NCBI RefSeq assembly: GCF_947253065.1 | Contig: NZ_CAMXWS010000014.1 | Coordinates: forward strand, 1 to 50,854 | Length of the DNA: 50,854 bases | Direction: 5' to 3' | From: an uncultured Corynebacterium sp. | GTDB taxonomy: Bacteria; Actinomycetota; Actinomycetes; Mycobacteriales; Mycobacteriaceae | Notes under the pieces: model-generated | What the model was told of the DNA's origin: nothing | The model's input: the letters and a program-made list of their open reading frames with translations, nothing else | The model's database searches: none | Program-made: the position numbers and the translations under genes | Shown here: one piece after another, positions 7,382-17,335 of the stretch | How positions within the stretch are numbered: position 1 is the first letter of the stretch | How the letters are laid out: the number at the start of each line of letters is the position of its first letter

Positions 7382-8677
7382 ATGAATCAACCCCGCAAAG
7401 TAGCCATCCTCGGTGGAAACCGTATCCCGTTCGCCCGTTCCAATAAGGAGTACGCGAACGCCTCTAACCAGGACATGCTGACCTCGGCCCTCAACGGTCT
7501 TGTGGCACGTTACGGTCTCCAGGATGAGGAGCTGGGTCTTGTCGTCGGCGGTGCGGTGCTCAAGCACGCACGCGACTTCAACCTGGTCCGTGAGTCCGTT
7601 CTGGGCTCTGAGCTGGCTTCCACGACCCCGGCATTCGACATTCAGCACGCCTGCGGTACCTCGTTGACCTCCGCTATCCAGGTCGCTGACGCAATTGCGC
7701 TCGGCCGTATTGAAAGCGGTGTCGCTTGCGGTGCGGACACCACTTCGGATGCTCCGCTGGCTGTCAATGACACTTTGCGTAAGACGCTCATTCGTCTCTC
7801 CAACGCGAAGTCCACGAAGGACCAGCTGAAGCTCGTTGGTTCCATCCGTCCGAACCAGCTGGCGCCGGAGCAGCCGCAGAACGGCGAGCCACGCACCGGT
7901 CTGTCAATGGGTGACCACGCTGCAATCACCGCACGCGAGATGGAGATCACCCGTGAGGCACAGGACGAGCTGGCAGCAACGTCGCACCAGAACCTGGCTC
8001 GTGCGTACGACGAGGGCTTCTTCAACGACCTGATGACTCCGTTCTTGGGTGTCAACCGCGACACCAACCTGCGCCCGGATTCCACCGTGGAGAAGTTGTC
8101 CAAGCTGAAGCCGGTCTTTGGCAAGAAGGACGCAGAGCAGCACGGCGGCACCGCAACCATGACCGCTGGTAACTCGACCCCGCTTACCGACGGTGCTGCG
8201 GCAGTCCTCCTCGCCTCCGAAGAGTGGGCAAAGGAGCAGAACCTGCCGGTCAAGGCATACCTGGTCGACTCCGAGCTCGCCGCAGTGGACTTCGTGTCCG
8301 GCAAGGACGGCCTGCTGATGGCTCCGACCTATGCTGTTCCGCGTCTGCTGGAGCGCAACGGCCTGACGCTGCAGGACTTCGACTTCTACGAGATCCACGA
8401 GGCATTCGCTTCCCAGGTTCTGGCAACGCTGAAGGCATGGGAAGACGAGACCTACTGCCGCGAACGTCTCGGCCTGGACGCGCCGCTGGGTGCTATCGAC
8501 CGTTCCAAGCTGAACGTCAATGGCTCCTCGCTGGCAGCTGGCCACCCGTTCGCAGCAACCGGTGCACGCATTCTTGCTTCCGCGGCGAAGAAGCTGGAAG
8601 AAAACGGCGGCGGCCGCACCCTGATCTCGATCTGTGCAGCAGGCGGTCAGGGCGTCGTCGCGATCGTCGAGCGTTAA
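7382..8677 (+). CDS. fadA2: Acetyl-CoA acetyltransferase / 3-ketoacyl-CoA thiolase, FadA2-type
   Basis: This 431-residue thiolase cleaves 3-ketoacyl-CoA with CoA to acetyl-CoA plus a shortened acyl-CoA. The acylated cysteine is Cys91 (QHACGTSL), His388 sits in GHPFAATGAR, and the proton-relay Cys418 is in CAAGGQG. IHEAFASQ supplies the NEAF-type oxyanion motif. The ATG at 7382 follows AGGAG with a seven-base gap. It is divergent from fabG4, as Rv0243 (fadA2) is from fabG4 in M. tuberculosis, and the acyl-CoA oxidase gene starts 36 bases downstream on the same strand. It provides the last step of the four-enzyme cycle; the long-chain FadA2 class is the best match. Confidence 0.92.
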   Translation: MNQPRKVAILGGNRIPFARSNKEYANASNQDMLTSALNGLVARYGLQDEELGLVVGGAVLKHARDFNLVRESVLGSELASTTPAFDIQHACGTSLTSAIQVADAIALGRIESGVACGADTTSDAPLAVNDTLRKTLIRLSNAKSTKDQLKLVGSIRPNQLAPEQPQNGEPRTGLSMGDHAAITAREMEITREAQDELAATSHQNLARAYDEGFFNDLMTPFLGVNRDTNLRPDSTVEKLSKLKPVFGKKDAEQHGGTATMTAGNSTPLTDGAAAVLLASEEWAKEQNLPVKAYLVDSELAAVDFVSGKDGLLMAPTYAVPRLLERNGLTLQDFDFYEIHEAFASQVLATLKAWEDETYCRERLGLDAPLGAIDRSKLNVNGSSLAAGHPFAATGARILASAAKKLEENGGGRTLISICAAGGQGVVAIVER

Positions 8678-8713
8678 TCCTCACTCACACCACCTCAAGG
8701 AAAGAAGGACACT

Positions 8714-10801
8714 ATGACCTCTGTAGAGGAGAAGAGCCGCAAGGCTAAGCCGGAATCCCGCTCCCCGAAGGCACTGCCGACCACGCCGGATGCGGTAGTT
8801 GGTGACAAGCTGAAGACGCTTCTCGACGGACCGTGGGCCGCAGAGAAGGACAACATTCGCGAGCAGCTCAACCGCGAAGAAGCACTGCCGATGATCGAGG
8901 GCTCCGTCGAGGAGATCCGCGCAGCACTGCTGGAGAAGGTCAAGATGGTGGCCACCTCCGGCATGATGCAGACCGCATTCTCCAAGGCGAATGGTGGCTC
9001 TGGTGAAGCGCACATTGGCATCCTGGGCCTGGACCTGCTGGGTCAGTTCAACGGTTCGCTGGCGATTAAGTCCGGCGTGCAGTTCGGCCTGTGGGGCGGC
9101 GCTGTTGACGTGTTGGGCACCGAGCGTCACCGCGAATACGCGCAGGGCGCAATGGATCTGTCCAAGCTCGGCTCCTATGGCATGACTGAGCGCGGCCACG
9201 GCTCCAATGTCCAGGATCTGGAGACCACGGCGACGTACGACCCGAAGACCCAGGAGTTCATCATCAACTCCCCGACACCGTCGGCTACCAAGGTCTACAT
9301 CGGTAACACCGCTCGTGACGGCCGCTGGTCCGCAGTCTTCGCTCAGCTCTACACCCCGGGTGTGGAGGAATCGCACGGCGTGCACTGCTTCGTCGTTCGC
9401 ATCCGTGAGGAGGACGGCTCCCCGGTCGAGGGTGTCAAGATCGGCGACCACGGCCACAAGGGCGGCCTGCTCGGCGTGGACAACGGCACCCTGACCTTCG
9501 ACAACGTCCGCATCCCGCGTGAGGCTCTTCTGAACCAGTTCGGTGACGTGGACGAGGAGGGCAACTACACCTCTCCGATCGATTCGAAGAACCGTCGCTT
9601 CTTCACCATGCTGGGCACCCTGATCCGTGGCCGCATCGCAGTCGGTGCAGCAGGTGCAGGTGCTACCAAGTCCTCCCTGGCGATCGCTCTGAAGTACGCT
9701 CACCAGCGCCGTCAGTTCGACTACGGCGATACTGGTCAGGAAGACAAGCTGATTGATTACCGTCAGCACCGTCGTCGCCTGATCATTCCGCTGGCACGCT
9801 CCTACGCTATCCAGCTGCTTCAGAACCAGCTGACCCAGCGTTACGCTGACCAGACGGCGCGTCAGGCATCCGGTGAGTGGTCCGTGACCAACCCGACCAA
9901 GGCGCAGGCACTTGCTTCCCGCGAGATGGAGACTCTGGCCGCAGCGTTCAAGGCTGTTGCTACCGAACACGCAACCGACACCATCCAGGAGTGCCGTGAG
10001 GCATGTGGTGGTGCAGGCTTCATGTCGGAGAACCTCCTGACCACCTACCGTGCTGACACCGACGTGTACAACACCTTCGAGGGTGACAACACCGTCTTGC
10101 TGCAGCTGGCTGGCAAGAACCTGCTCACCGCATACACCAGCGAGATGGCTAATCCGTCCGCAATGGACATCGTGAAGTTCGCGGCCACCAACGTGACCGA
10201 TATCTTCCGCAGTCGCGCTGGCCTGGGCGCTACCGTCCAGTCCGTGGTGGACACCTTCTCCGGTGAGGAAGCATCCTTGTTCGATGCGGACTACCAGCTG
10301 AAGGTCGTCCAGCTCCGCGAGCAGCTGGTCATGCGCGCACTGATCCGTCGTATTCAGGGCGCACGCAAGCTGTCCCGTGAAGAGGGCGCAAAGGTCATCG
10401 ACAAGGCTCAGGACCACATGCTCGCAGCAGCATGGGCTTACATCGAGAACCTCATGGTTCAGGCCATGATCGAGGCAGAGCGCTCCCTGCCGGTCGGCTC
10501 CACCGAGCGTGAGGTCTTCGAGCAGGTCCGTCACCTGTTCGTCCTCGACACGATCGTGCGCAACGCTGGCTGGTACCAGGAGCACAATGTTTTGTCCTCT
10601 GGCCGCGTGAAGGCAGCCCGCGCTTCCATCAACGACCTGGTCGACTCCCTCGGCCCGTGGTCTGAGGTGCTCGTGGATGCATTCGCTATCCCGTCTGTCG
10701 TTCTGGACCGTCCGCTGTTCAAGGACGGCGGTACCGATGACAGCCGTGACAACCCGGAGGCATGGAAGATCAGCTCCAACATCCCGACTGGAAAGAAGTA
10801 G
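8714..10801 (+). CDS. Acyl-CoA oxidase-like flavoprotein (ACOX type)
   Basis: This 695-residue flavoprotein introduces the trans-2 double bond into acyl-CoA. It resembles peroxisomal acyl-CoA oxidases more than ordinary FadE dehydrogenases. It is much longer than the usual ~380-400 residues, carries the oxidase-type block TERGHGSNVQDLETTATYD, has the helix motif LIDYRQHRRRL, and has its catalytic Glu in NTFEGDNTVLLQLAGKNLL. Oxidases pass electrons to O2 and make H2O2; dehydrogenases of similar size use ETF, and sequence alone does not settle which applies. AAGGAAAGAAGG precedes the ATG. The gene follows the thiolase by 36 bases and ends at a strong terminator. M. tuberculosis has the shorter FadE5 here, in the opposite orientation. 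Confidence 0.88.
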   Translation: MTSVEEKSRKAKPESRSPKALPTTPDAVVGDKLKTLLDGPWAAEKDNIREQLNREEALPMIEGSVEEIRAALLEKVKMVATSGMMQTAFSKANGGSGEAHIGILGLDLLGQFNGSLAIKSGVQFGLWGGAVDVLGTERHREYAQGAMDLSKLGSYGMTERGHGSNVQDLETTATYDPKTQEFIINSPTPSATKVYIGNTARDGRWSAVFAQLYTPGVEESHGVHCFVVRIREEDGSPVEGVKIGDHGHKGGLLGVDNGTLTFDNVRIPREALLNQFGDVDEEGNYTSPIDSKNRRFFTMLGTLIRGRIAVGAAGAGATKSSLAIALKYAHQRRQFDYGDTGQEDKLIDYRQHRRRLIIPLARSYAIQLLQNQLTQRYADQTARQASGEWSVTNPTKAQALASREMETLAAAFKAVATEHATDTIQECREACGGAGFMSENLLTTYRADTDVYNTFEGDNTVLLQLAGKNLLTAYTSEMANPSAMDIVKFAATNVTDIFRSRAGLGATVQSVVDTFSGEEASLFDADYQLKVVQLREQLVMRALIRRIQGARKLSREEGAKVIDKAQDHMLAAAWAYIENLMVQAMIEAERSLPVGSTEREVFEQVRHLFVLDTIVRNAGWYQEHNVLSSGRVKAARASINDLVDSLGPWSEVLVDAFAIPSVVLDRPLFKDGGTDDSRDNPEAWKISSNIPTGKK

Positions 10802-10831
10802 GGATAGACGGTAGGCCTACCAACGGTTCAG

Positions 10832-10868
10832 CCCCCATCTGAGAATCTCAGATGGGGGTTGTTTTGTC
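10832..10868 (+). terminator. Terminator of the thiolase-oxidase unit
   Basis: CCCCCATCTGA and TCAGATGGGGG form an 11-bp stem around GAATC, followed by TTGTTTTG, 30 bases past the acyl-CoA oxidase stop. Confidence 0.9.
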
Positions 10869-10957
10869 GTCGATAAGCGTGGCATAAGCAAAACCAGCTA
10901 CTTGGATCCAGCTATTCGCACGGTTGGAAGCAAATAGCCGGATCGAAACAGCTGGGT

Positions 10958-10980
10958 TTGGCACCAAAGCGAGGTGCCAA
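10958..10980. repeat. Inverted repeat downstream of lipA
   Basis: TTGGCACC and GGTGCCAA are separated by seven bases, 11 bases past the lipA stop. No T-run follows on either strand, so it may be a weak or factor-dependent terminator or an mRNA 3'-end stabiliser. Confidence 0.4.
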
Positions 10981-10990
10981 GTCGCTAGCG

Positions 10991-12079
10991 CTAGTCTGCG
11001 CCGATGCCCGGCATACCCAGACCGACGGCTGGGCGACCGGCAGACACGACCGGCGTCTCCTTGGACGGGCCGTACTTGTTCAGCAGGGTCTCTGCCTCCT
11101 GGTCCGTCGCGCCCTGGGAGGTCTCCGCAAGGTGCTTGAGGTTCTCGGGCAGCTCGCGGCCGTGGAACTTCATGGCCTCGACGTAGAGCTTGCCGGCACG
11201 GTAGGAGGAGCGCACGAGCGGGCCAGACATGACGGCTGCGAATCCCATGTCGTAGGCAGCGTCGCGGTACTCGATGAACTCTTCCGGCTTCACCCAACGC
11301 TCGATCGGGTGGTACATCGGGCCGGGGCGCAGATACTGGGTGATCGTGATGATGTCGGTGCCTGCATCATGCATATCTGCCAGGGCCTCGAGGACCTCCT
11401 CGCGGGTCTCACCCATGCCGAGGATCAGGTTGGACTTGGTGATCAGCCCGTAGTCGCGGGCCTGCCGGATGACGTCCAGGGAACGGTCATAACGGAAGGC
11501 AGGGCGGATGCGCTTGAAGATGCGTGGCACCGTCTCCAGGTTGTGGGCGAAGACTTCTGGCTCAGCTTCGAAGACCTGCTGGAGTAGATCGGGCTTGCCG
11601 GAGAAGTCCGGGGTGAGGTTTTCCACGCCGGTGTGTGGGTTGAGCTCGTGGATCTTGCGCACGACCTCGGCGTAGAGCCAGGCGCCCTCGTCTTCGAGGT
11701 CATCGCGGGTCACACCGGTGATGGTGGAGTAGTTCAACTGCATCTCGCGGACGGATTCCGCGACGCGCTGCGGCTCCTCCCGATCAAGCGGCTCCGGCTT
11801 AGCAGAGTTGATCTGGCAGAAATCACAGCGACGGGAGCAATTCGCGCCACCGATGAGGAAGGTGGCTTCGCGGGATTCCCAGCACTCGTGAATATTGGGG
11901 CAGCCAGCTTCTTGGCACACAGTGTGAAGGGAAGCCCCCTTCACTTTCTTCCGCATGTCCTCGTATTCAGGACCGGTTTTGACGGCGTTGCGGATCCAGC
12001 GTGGCTTAGATTCGATGGGGGTCTGCGCGTTGCGCTTTTCGACGCGGCGCAGCTTGCGTCCTTCTTCTGCGACAGTCAC
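10991..12079 (-). CDS. lipA: Lipoyl synthase
   Basis: LipA inserts two sulfurs into octanoyl groups attached to the H protein and to E2 subunits, using radical SAM chemistry. The 362-residue protein has both iron-sulfur signatures: the auxiliary cluster C-x4-C-x5-C in CQEAGCPNIHEC, and the radical SAM C-x3-C-x2-C in CSRRCDFC. The conserved YLRPGPMYHPIERWV block follows. The GTG at 12079 gives an N-terminus (MTVAEEGRKL) like other corynebacterial LipA. TAACGT ends seven bases upstream, so a leaderless start is possible in addition to read-through from lipB, whose stop is 66 bases upstream. It is the last gene of the dha-gcv-lip run. Confidence 0.96.
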   Translation of the reverse strand: MTVAEEGRKLRRVEKRNAQTPIESKPRWIRNAVKTGPEYEDMRKKVKGASLHTVCQEAGCPNIHECWESREATFLIGGANCSRRCDFCQINSAKPEPLDREEPQRVAESVREMQLNYSTITGVTRDDLEDEGAWLYAEVVRKIHELNPHTGVENLTPDFSGKPDLLQQVFEAEPEVFAHNLETVPRIFKRIRPAFRYDRSLDVIRQARDYGLITKSNLILGMGETREEVLEALADMHDAGTDIITITQYLRPGPMYHPIERWVKPEEFIEYRDAAYDMGFAAVMSGPLVRSSYRAGKLYVEAMKFHGRELPENLKHLAETSQGATDQEAETLLNKYGPSKETPVVSAGRPAVGLGMPGIGAD

Positions 12080-12145
12080 GTCCTCAACGTTAATGGGGTA
12101 CCGGCAAAGGTGCGAATATCGCTGGCTGGAGTGTCGCCTTTAGTT

Positions 12146-12880
12146 TCAGCTGGGTGAAATCGTGTGGTCAGCAACCGCGAGTTCGCCGGAAAATGCCTTG
12201 TCGAGGTTTTGGATAAGGCTGGGGGCGAGCGTCTCCGGCGTGATGTCCCGGCCGGTTTCAAGGCTCATCGTGGTCACGTCGGCATCGCTGATGCCACAGG
12301 CGACAATGTGCCCGAAGTATTCGAGGGTGTTGTCGCAGTTGACGGCCATTCCGTGCATAGTCACGCCGTGGGTGACGCGGATACCGAGCTGTGCGACCTT
12401 TCGGTCGCGACGCACGCCCACCTGCGGGTCATCGGCAGGCACCCACACACCCGAACGGCCCTCGATGCGGCCAGCATCCGCCACGCCGAATTCACGGATA
12501 GTGGCGATCATCGCTTCCTCGATACGGCGAACAAAGTCCACGACATCAACCGGATCAGCCAGTTTGATGATGGGGTAGATAACAAGCTGGCCCTCGCCAT
12601 GCCAGGTGATGCGGCCACCGCGGTCAACAGTGACCACGGGTTGGCCGTTGTCCGGCATGTCCTCCGGCTGGGTGCGCTTGCCCGCAGTGTAGGTATTTGG
12701 GTGCTGCAGCACCAACAGAGTGTCACCGATTACATCGTTAGCGCGCTGGGCGGCCAGTTCAGCTTGAAGCTTCCATGTCTCCTCATAGTCCACGAGCCCC
12801 AGTTCCCGCACGTCTAGAGGGGAATCTGAGGCTCGGATGGAGAGGTGGGCGGGGAAGAATGGCTCACGCGGGGCTGTCAT
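12146..12880 (-). CDS. lipB: Octanoyl-(acyl-carrier protein):protein octanoyltransferase
   Basis: LipB moves octanoate from ACP to a lipoyl-domain lysine, the step before LipA. The 244-residue protein shows the family motif RGGRITWHGEGQLVIYP, the catalytic Lys in RKVAQLGIRVTHGVTMHG, and the thioester Cys in VACGISDADVTTM. Next to gcvH and upstream of lipA, it supplies lipoyl groups to GcvH and to AceF, encoded 6 kb away. The ATG at 12880 starts 35 bases after the gcvH stop. TACCAT (12888-12893, complement) ends seven bases before it, which may be an internal leaderless promoter within the operon. Confidence 0.96.
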   Translation of the reverse strand: MTAPREPFFPAHLSIRASDSPLDVRELGLVDYEETWKLQAELAAQRANDVIGDTLLVLQHPNTYTAGKRTQPEDMPDNGQPVVTVDRGGRITWHGEGQLVIYPIIKLADPVDVVDFVRRIEEAMIATIREFGVADAGRIEGRSGVWVPADDPQVGVRRDRKVAQLGIRVTHGVTMHGMAVNCDNTLEYFGHIVACGISDADVTTMSLETGRDITPETLAPSLIQNLDKAFSGELAVADHTISPS

Positions 12881-12915
12881 GCCCTACATGGTAGACCCCG
12901 CCCAATGGGTGTGTC

Positions 12916-13305
12916 TTAGAGACCGTTGGCTGCGCCGTATTCCTCGGCGGTCATCAGCGGGCCGACGGATTCGACCTTGACTTCAAAGAGCCAGCCTTCA
13001 CCGAACGGATCGTCGTTGATCGCTTCGTAGTTGTCTTCGATCTCCTCGTTCACAGCGGTGACGGTACCTGTGACCGGGGAATACAGGTCGGAGACGGACT
13101 TGGTGGACTCAACCTCGCCACAGGTCTCACCTGCCTCCACGGTGTCACCAACAGCCGGCAGCTCGGCGAAGACGATCTCGCCGAGACGCTCGGTAGCTAC
13201 GGAGGTAATACCGATGCGCACGGTGTTGCCTTCGATGGCATCAGCGGCGGCGTTAATCCATTCGTGGTCCTCGGAGTACGAAAAATCCTTGGGCAGATCA
13301 GACAT
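12916..13305 (-). CDS. gcvH: Glycine cleavage system H protein
   Basis: This small lipoyl carrier shuttles the aminomethyl group from GcvP to GcvT. Its 129 residues match the family length. The lipoylation lysine is in VESTKSVSDLYSPV, the N-terminal DHEWI motif is present, and the conserved GEGWLFEVK segment is near the C-terminus. It starts two bases after the gcvT stop, with AAAGGACAAGTAACC ahead of it, so it is translationally coupled to gcvT. The downstream lipB and lipA then complete a synthesis-and-lipoylation unit. Confidence 0.96.
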   Translation of the reverse strand: MSDLPKDFSYSEDHEWINAAADAIEGNTVRIGITSVATERLGEIVFAELPAVGDTVEAGETCGEVESTKSVSDLYSPVTGTVTAVNEEIEDNYEAINDDPFGEGWLFEVKVESVGPLMTAEEYGAANGL

Positions 13306-13307
13306 GG

Positions 13308-14396
<1,089 letters not shown>

Positions 14397-14411
14397 GTGT
14401 GGGCTCCTTTA

Positions 14412-17273
14412 CTAGCTGTTGTCTTCGGTGTCAGCGGAAAGATCGAATGCTTCCGGCGGCGGGCAAGCACACACGAGGTTGCGGTCACCGTAAGCCTCGT
14501 CGATGCGGCGCACCGGCGGGAAGTACTTCGCGGTGCGGAGGGAATCGACCGGGTAAGCAGCTTCCTCGCGGGTGAATGCGTAATCCCAATTGGAGGTGAC
14601 CAGGCTGCGTGCGGTGTACGGCGCGTGGTGGATCACGGAATCCTCATAGGCGACCTTGCCATCGATGATGTCCTGGATCTCGGCGCGGATGGAGCGCATA
14701 GCGGTGATGAAGCGCTGCAACTCAGCCAGGTCCTCGGACTCGGTCGGTTCGATCATGAGCGTGCCAGCGACAGGGAATGCCAGGGTCGGGGCGTGGAAGC
14801 CGTAGTCGACGAGACGCTTGGCCACATCAGCAGCGGTGACACCAGAGGCATCGGTGATCTCGCGCAGGTCAATGATGCACTCGTGTCCGACCAGGCCAGC
14901 GTTGCCGGTGTATAGCACCGGGAACGAGTCATTGAGTTCGTGGGCGACGTAGTTAGCGCCCAGGATGGCGTTGCGGGTGGCAGAGGCCAGGCCAGCAGCA
15001 CCGGACATGGCGATGTAGGACCAGGAGATCGGTAGGACACCTGCGGAACCGTAGGTGGTTGCCGCGATCGGCACACCGGTGCCTTCCTTAGCTTCCTTCG
15101 CTGCTTCCTCACCGCTGATCTGCGGGTCAGCCGGGAGGAACGGGGTGAGGTGTGCGCCGACACCGATTGGGCCGACACCTGGGCCACCACCGCCGTGCGG
15201 GATGGTGAAGGTCTTGTGCAGGTTCAGGTGGCTGACATCGCCACCGAAATCACCCGGGCGGGCAAGACCAGTCAGGGCGTTCATGTTGGCGCCATCGATG
15301 TAGACCTGGCCACCGACAGCGTGGACCTTGTCGGCCACATCGGTGACGGTGTCTTCGTACACGCCGTGGGTGGACGGGTAGGTGATCATGATGGCGGCGA
15401 TGTGCTCGCCGTACTGCTCCAGCTTGGCCTCCAGGTCAGCCATGTCGATGGAGCCGTCATCAGCAGTCTTGACCACGACGACGCGCAGGTTAGCCAGGGT
15501 GGCAGATGCGGCGTTCGTGCCGTGAGCGGAAGCTGGGATGAGGCAGATATCGCGCTCGGTGTCGCCATTGGCCACGTGGTAGCGGCGGATCGCCAGCAGG
15601 CCGGCCAACTCACCGGTCGCGCCGGAGTTCGGCTGGACAGAGACAGAGTCGTAGCCGGTGATCTCCACCAGCCAGTCGGTCAGCTCAGCGATCAGCTCAC
15701 GCCAGCCTTCGGTGTACTTGTCCGGGGTGAACGGGTGAACATTGGCAAAACCAGGCCACGTGATGGCTTCCAGGCCAGCGGTGGGGTTCAGCTTCATCGT
15801 GCAGGACCCCAGCGGGATCATCGTGCGGTCCAGCGCGAGGTCCTTGTCGCCGAGAGCACGGATGTAGCGCATCATCATGGTCTCGGAGTGGTGGGTGTTG
15901 AACACCTCGTGGGTGAGCAGCTCAGTCTGACGCTTCAGCGCCTCCGGCAGGTGGCTTTCAGCCTTTGCTGCGGGCTCGTTGATAATGCCGAAGCCGCTGA
16001 GCAGTGCTGCAAGATCAGCTTCCTCGGTGTCTTCGCCGAAGTTCACAGCAACGGTGTCCTCGTCGACAGCGCGCACGAGGTAACCAGTCTCCGCGAGGGT
16101 GTCTACGATGCCCTGAGCACGACCCGGCACAGTGACAGCAACAGTGTCGAAGAAGTTCTCGTGCTTGACACTCAGGCCAGCATTGCTAATCGACGCCGCG
16201 AAGCGCCCCGCCCACTCGTGTGCCTGCTCCGCGATCTCCTTCAGGCCAGCCGGGCCGTGGTACACCGCATACATAGATGCAGTGACAGCCAGCAGGGCCT
16301 GGGCAGTACAGATATTGGACGTCGCCTTCTCACGGCGAATGTGCTGTTCACGAGTCTGCAGTGACAGGCGGTAAGCCGGGTAGCCCTCGGCGTCGACGGA
16401 GACGCCGACAATACGACCAGGAATCTGACGCTTGAGCTTCTCCGTCACAGCCATGTACGCGGCATGCGGGCCACCGTAAAACAGTGGCACACCAAAGCGC
16501 TGAGTGGTGCCAACTGCAATATCAGCGCCGAGCTCGCCCGGGGATTCAAGGAGCAGCAGAGACAGCGGGTCAGCAGCGATGGTGGCAAGACCACCGCGGG
16601 AGTGGATCGCCTCGATCACCGGGCGCGGGTCGACGATATCGCCCTCCGTGCCCGGGTACGCCAGGACCACACCGACGAAGTCTTCGCCGACGAGGTTGGA
16701 ATCCAATGCGGTGACCTCAACCTCGAGGTCCAAAGCACGTGCGCGCTCAGCGGCGACGGCGATGACCTGGGGGTGCAGTCGTGCGTCGAGAAGCACGCGA
16801 CGGCCCTTCTTCACCGCGCGGGACATAAGGCCAATGGCCTCGGCGACTGCCGATGCTTCGTCGAGAAGCGAAGCATTCGCGATCGGCAGACCTGTGAGGT
16901 CTTGCACCATCGTCTGGAAATTGAGCAGCGCCTCAAGGCGGCCCTGGGAGATCTCCGGTTGGTACGGGGTGTACGCGGTGTACCAACCAGCATCCTCGAC
17001 CACGCCGCGACGGATCACCGGCGGGGTGATGGTGGAGGAGTAGCCCTGGCCGTAAAAAGCTTTGAGTACCGTGTTCTTCCCGGCCAACTCGCGCAGACGG
17101 TTCTGCGCCTCGTGCTCAGTTAGCGGTGCAGGCAGATCGAGCGGTGCCTTGGCCAAGATGCCCTGCGGCATCGCGGCAGCGACAAGCTGATCGATCGAAC
17201 CGTAGCCGACGGCATCCAGCATTTGCTTGCGCTCACTATCCGTCGGACCGATGTGTCGGGAAATGTAATCCAC
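14412..17273 (-). CDS. gcvP: Glycine dehydrogenase (decarboxylating), P protein
   Basis: GcvP is the PLP enzyme that decarboxylates glycine and loads the aminomethyl group onto GcvH. The 953-residue protein is the single-chain form: the N-terminal half is structural, and the C-terminal half has the PLP lysine in HLNLHKTFTIPHGGGGPG. The Gly-rich loop and the NSGATGE segment are also present. The GTG at 17273 is preferred because AAGGAG lies nine bases upstream and the product begins DYISRHIGPTDSE like the family; the longer frame from 17306 reads through the ribosome binding site. The dhaKL stop is only 62 bases upstream, which leaves no room for a glycine riboswitch. TACACT at 17318-17323 (complement) may be its own -10. 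Confidence 0.95.
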   Translation of the reverse strand: MDYISRHIGPTDSERKQMLDAVGYGSIDQLVAAAMPQGILAKAPLDLPAPLTEHEAQNRLRELAGKNTVLKAFYGQGYSSTITPPVIRRGVVEDAGWYTAYTPYQPEISQGRLEALLNFQTMVQDLTGLPIANASLLDEASAVAEAIGLMSRAVKKGRRVLLDARLHPQVIAVAAERARALDLEVEVTALDSNLVGEDFVGVVLAYPGTEGDIVDPRPVIEAIHSRGGLATIAADPLSLLLLESPGELGADIAVGTTQRFGVPLFYGGPHAAYMAVTEKLKRQIPGRIVGVSVDAEGYPAYRLSLQTREQHIRREKATSNICTAQALLAVTASMYAVYHGPAGLKEIAEQAHEWAGRFAASISNAGLSVKHENFFDTVAVTVPGRAQGIVDTLAETGYLVRAVDEDTVAVNFGEDTEEADLAALLSGFGIINEPAAKAESHLPEALKRQTELLTHEVFNTHHSETMMMRYIRALGDKDLALDRTMIPLGSCTMKLNPTAGLEAITWPGFANVHPFTPDKYTEGWRELIAELTDWLVEITGYDSVSVQPNSGATGELAGLLAIRRYHVANGDTERDICLIPASAHGTNAASATLANLRVVVVKTADDGSIDMADLEAKLEQYGEHIAAIMITYPSTHGVYEDTVTDVADKVHAVGGQVYIDGANMNALTGLARPGDFGGDVSHLNLHKTFTIPHGGGGPGVGPIGVGAHLTPFLPADPQISGEEAAKEAKEGTGVPIAATTYGSAGVLPISWSYIAMSGAAGLASATRNAILGANYVAHELNDSFPVLYTGNAGLVGHECIIDLREITDASGVTAADVAKRLVDYGFHAPTLAFPVAGTLMIEPTESEDLAELQRFITAMRSIRAEIQDIIDGKVAYEDSVIHHAPYTARSLVTSNWDYAFTREEAAYPVDSLRTAKYFPPVRRIDEAYGDRNLVCACPPPEAFDLSADTEDNS

Positions 17274-17335
17274 GGCAACTAGCTCCTTAAATTTTCGGTG
17301 CGTCACATTCGCATACGAGTGTAGAAAAACCTTTT

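Noticed and set aside
8681..10585. 634-aa open frame opposite the acyl-CoA oxidase gene
   Set aside because: Low-information composition (Leu/Val/Asp/His rich), no ribosome binding site, fully antisense to a gene with conserved motifs.
17274..17335. Glycine riboswitch upstream of gcvP
   Set aside because: Only 62 bases separate the dhaKL stop and the gcvP start, with no aptamer-like sequence.
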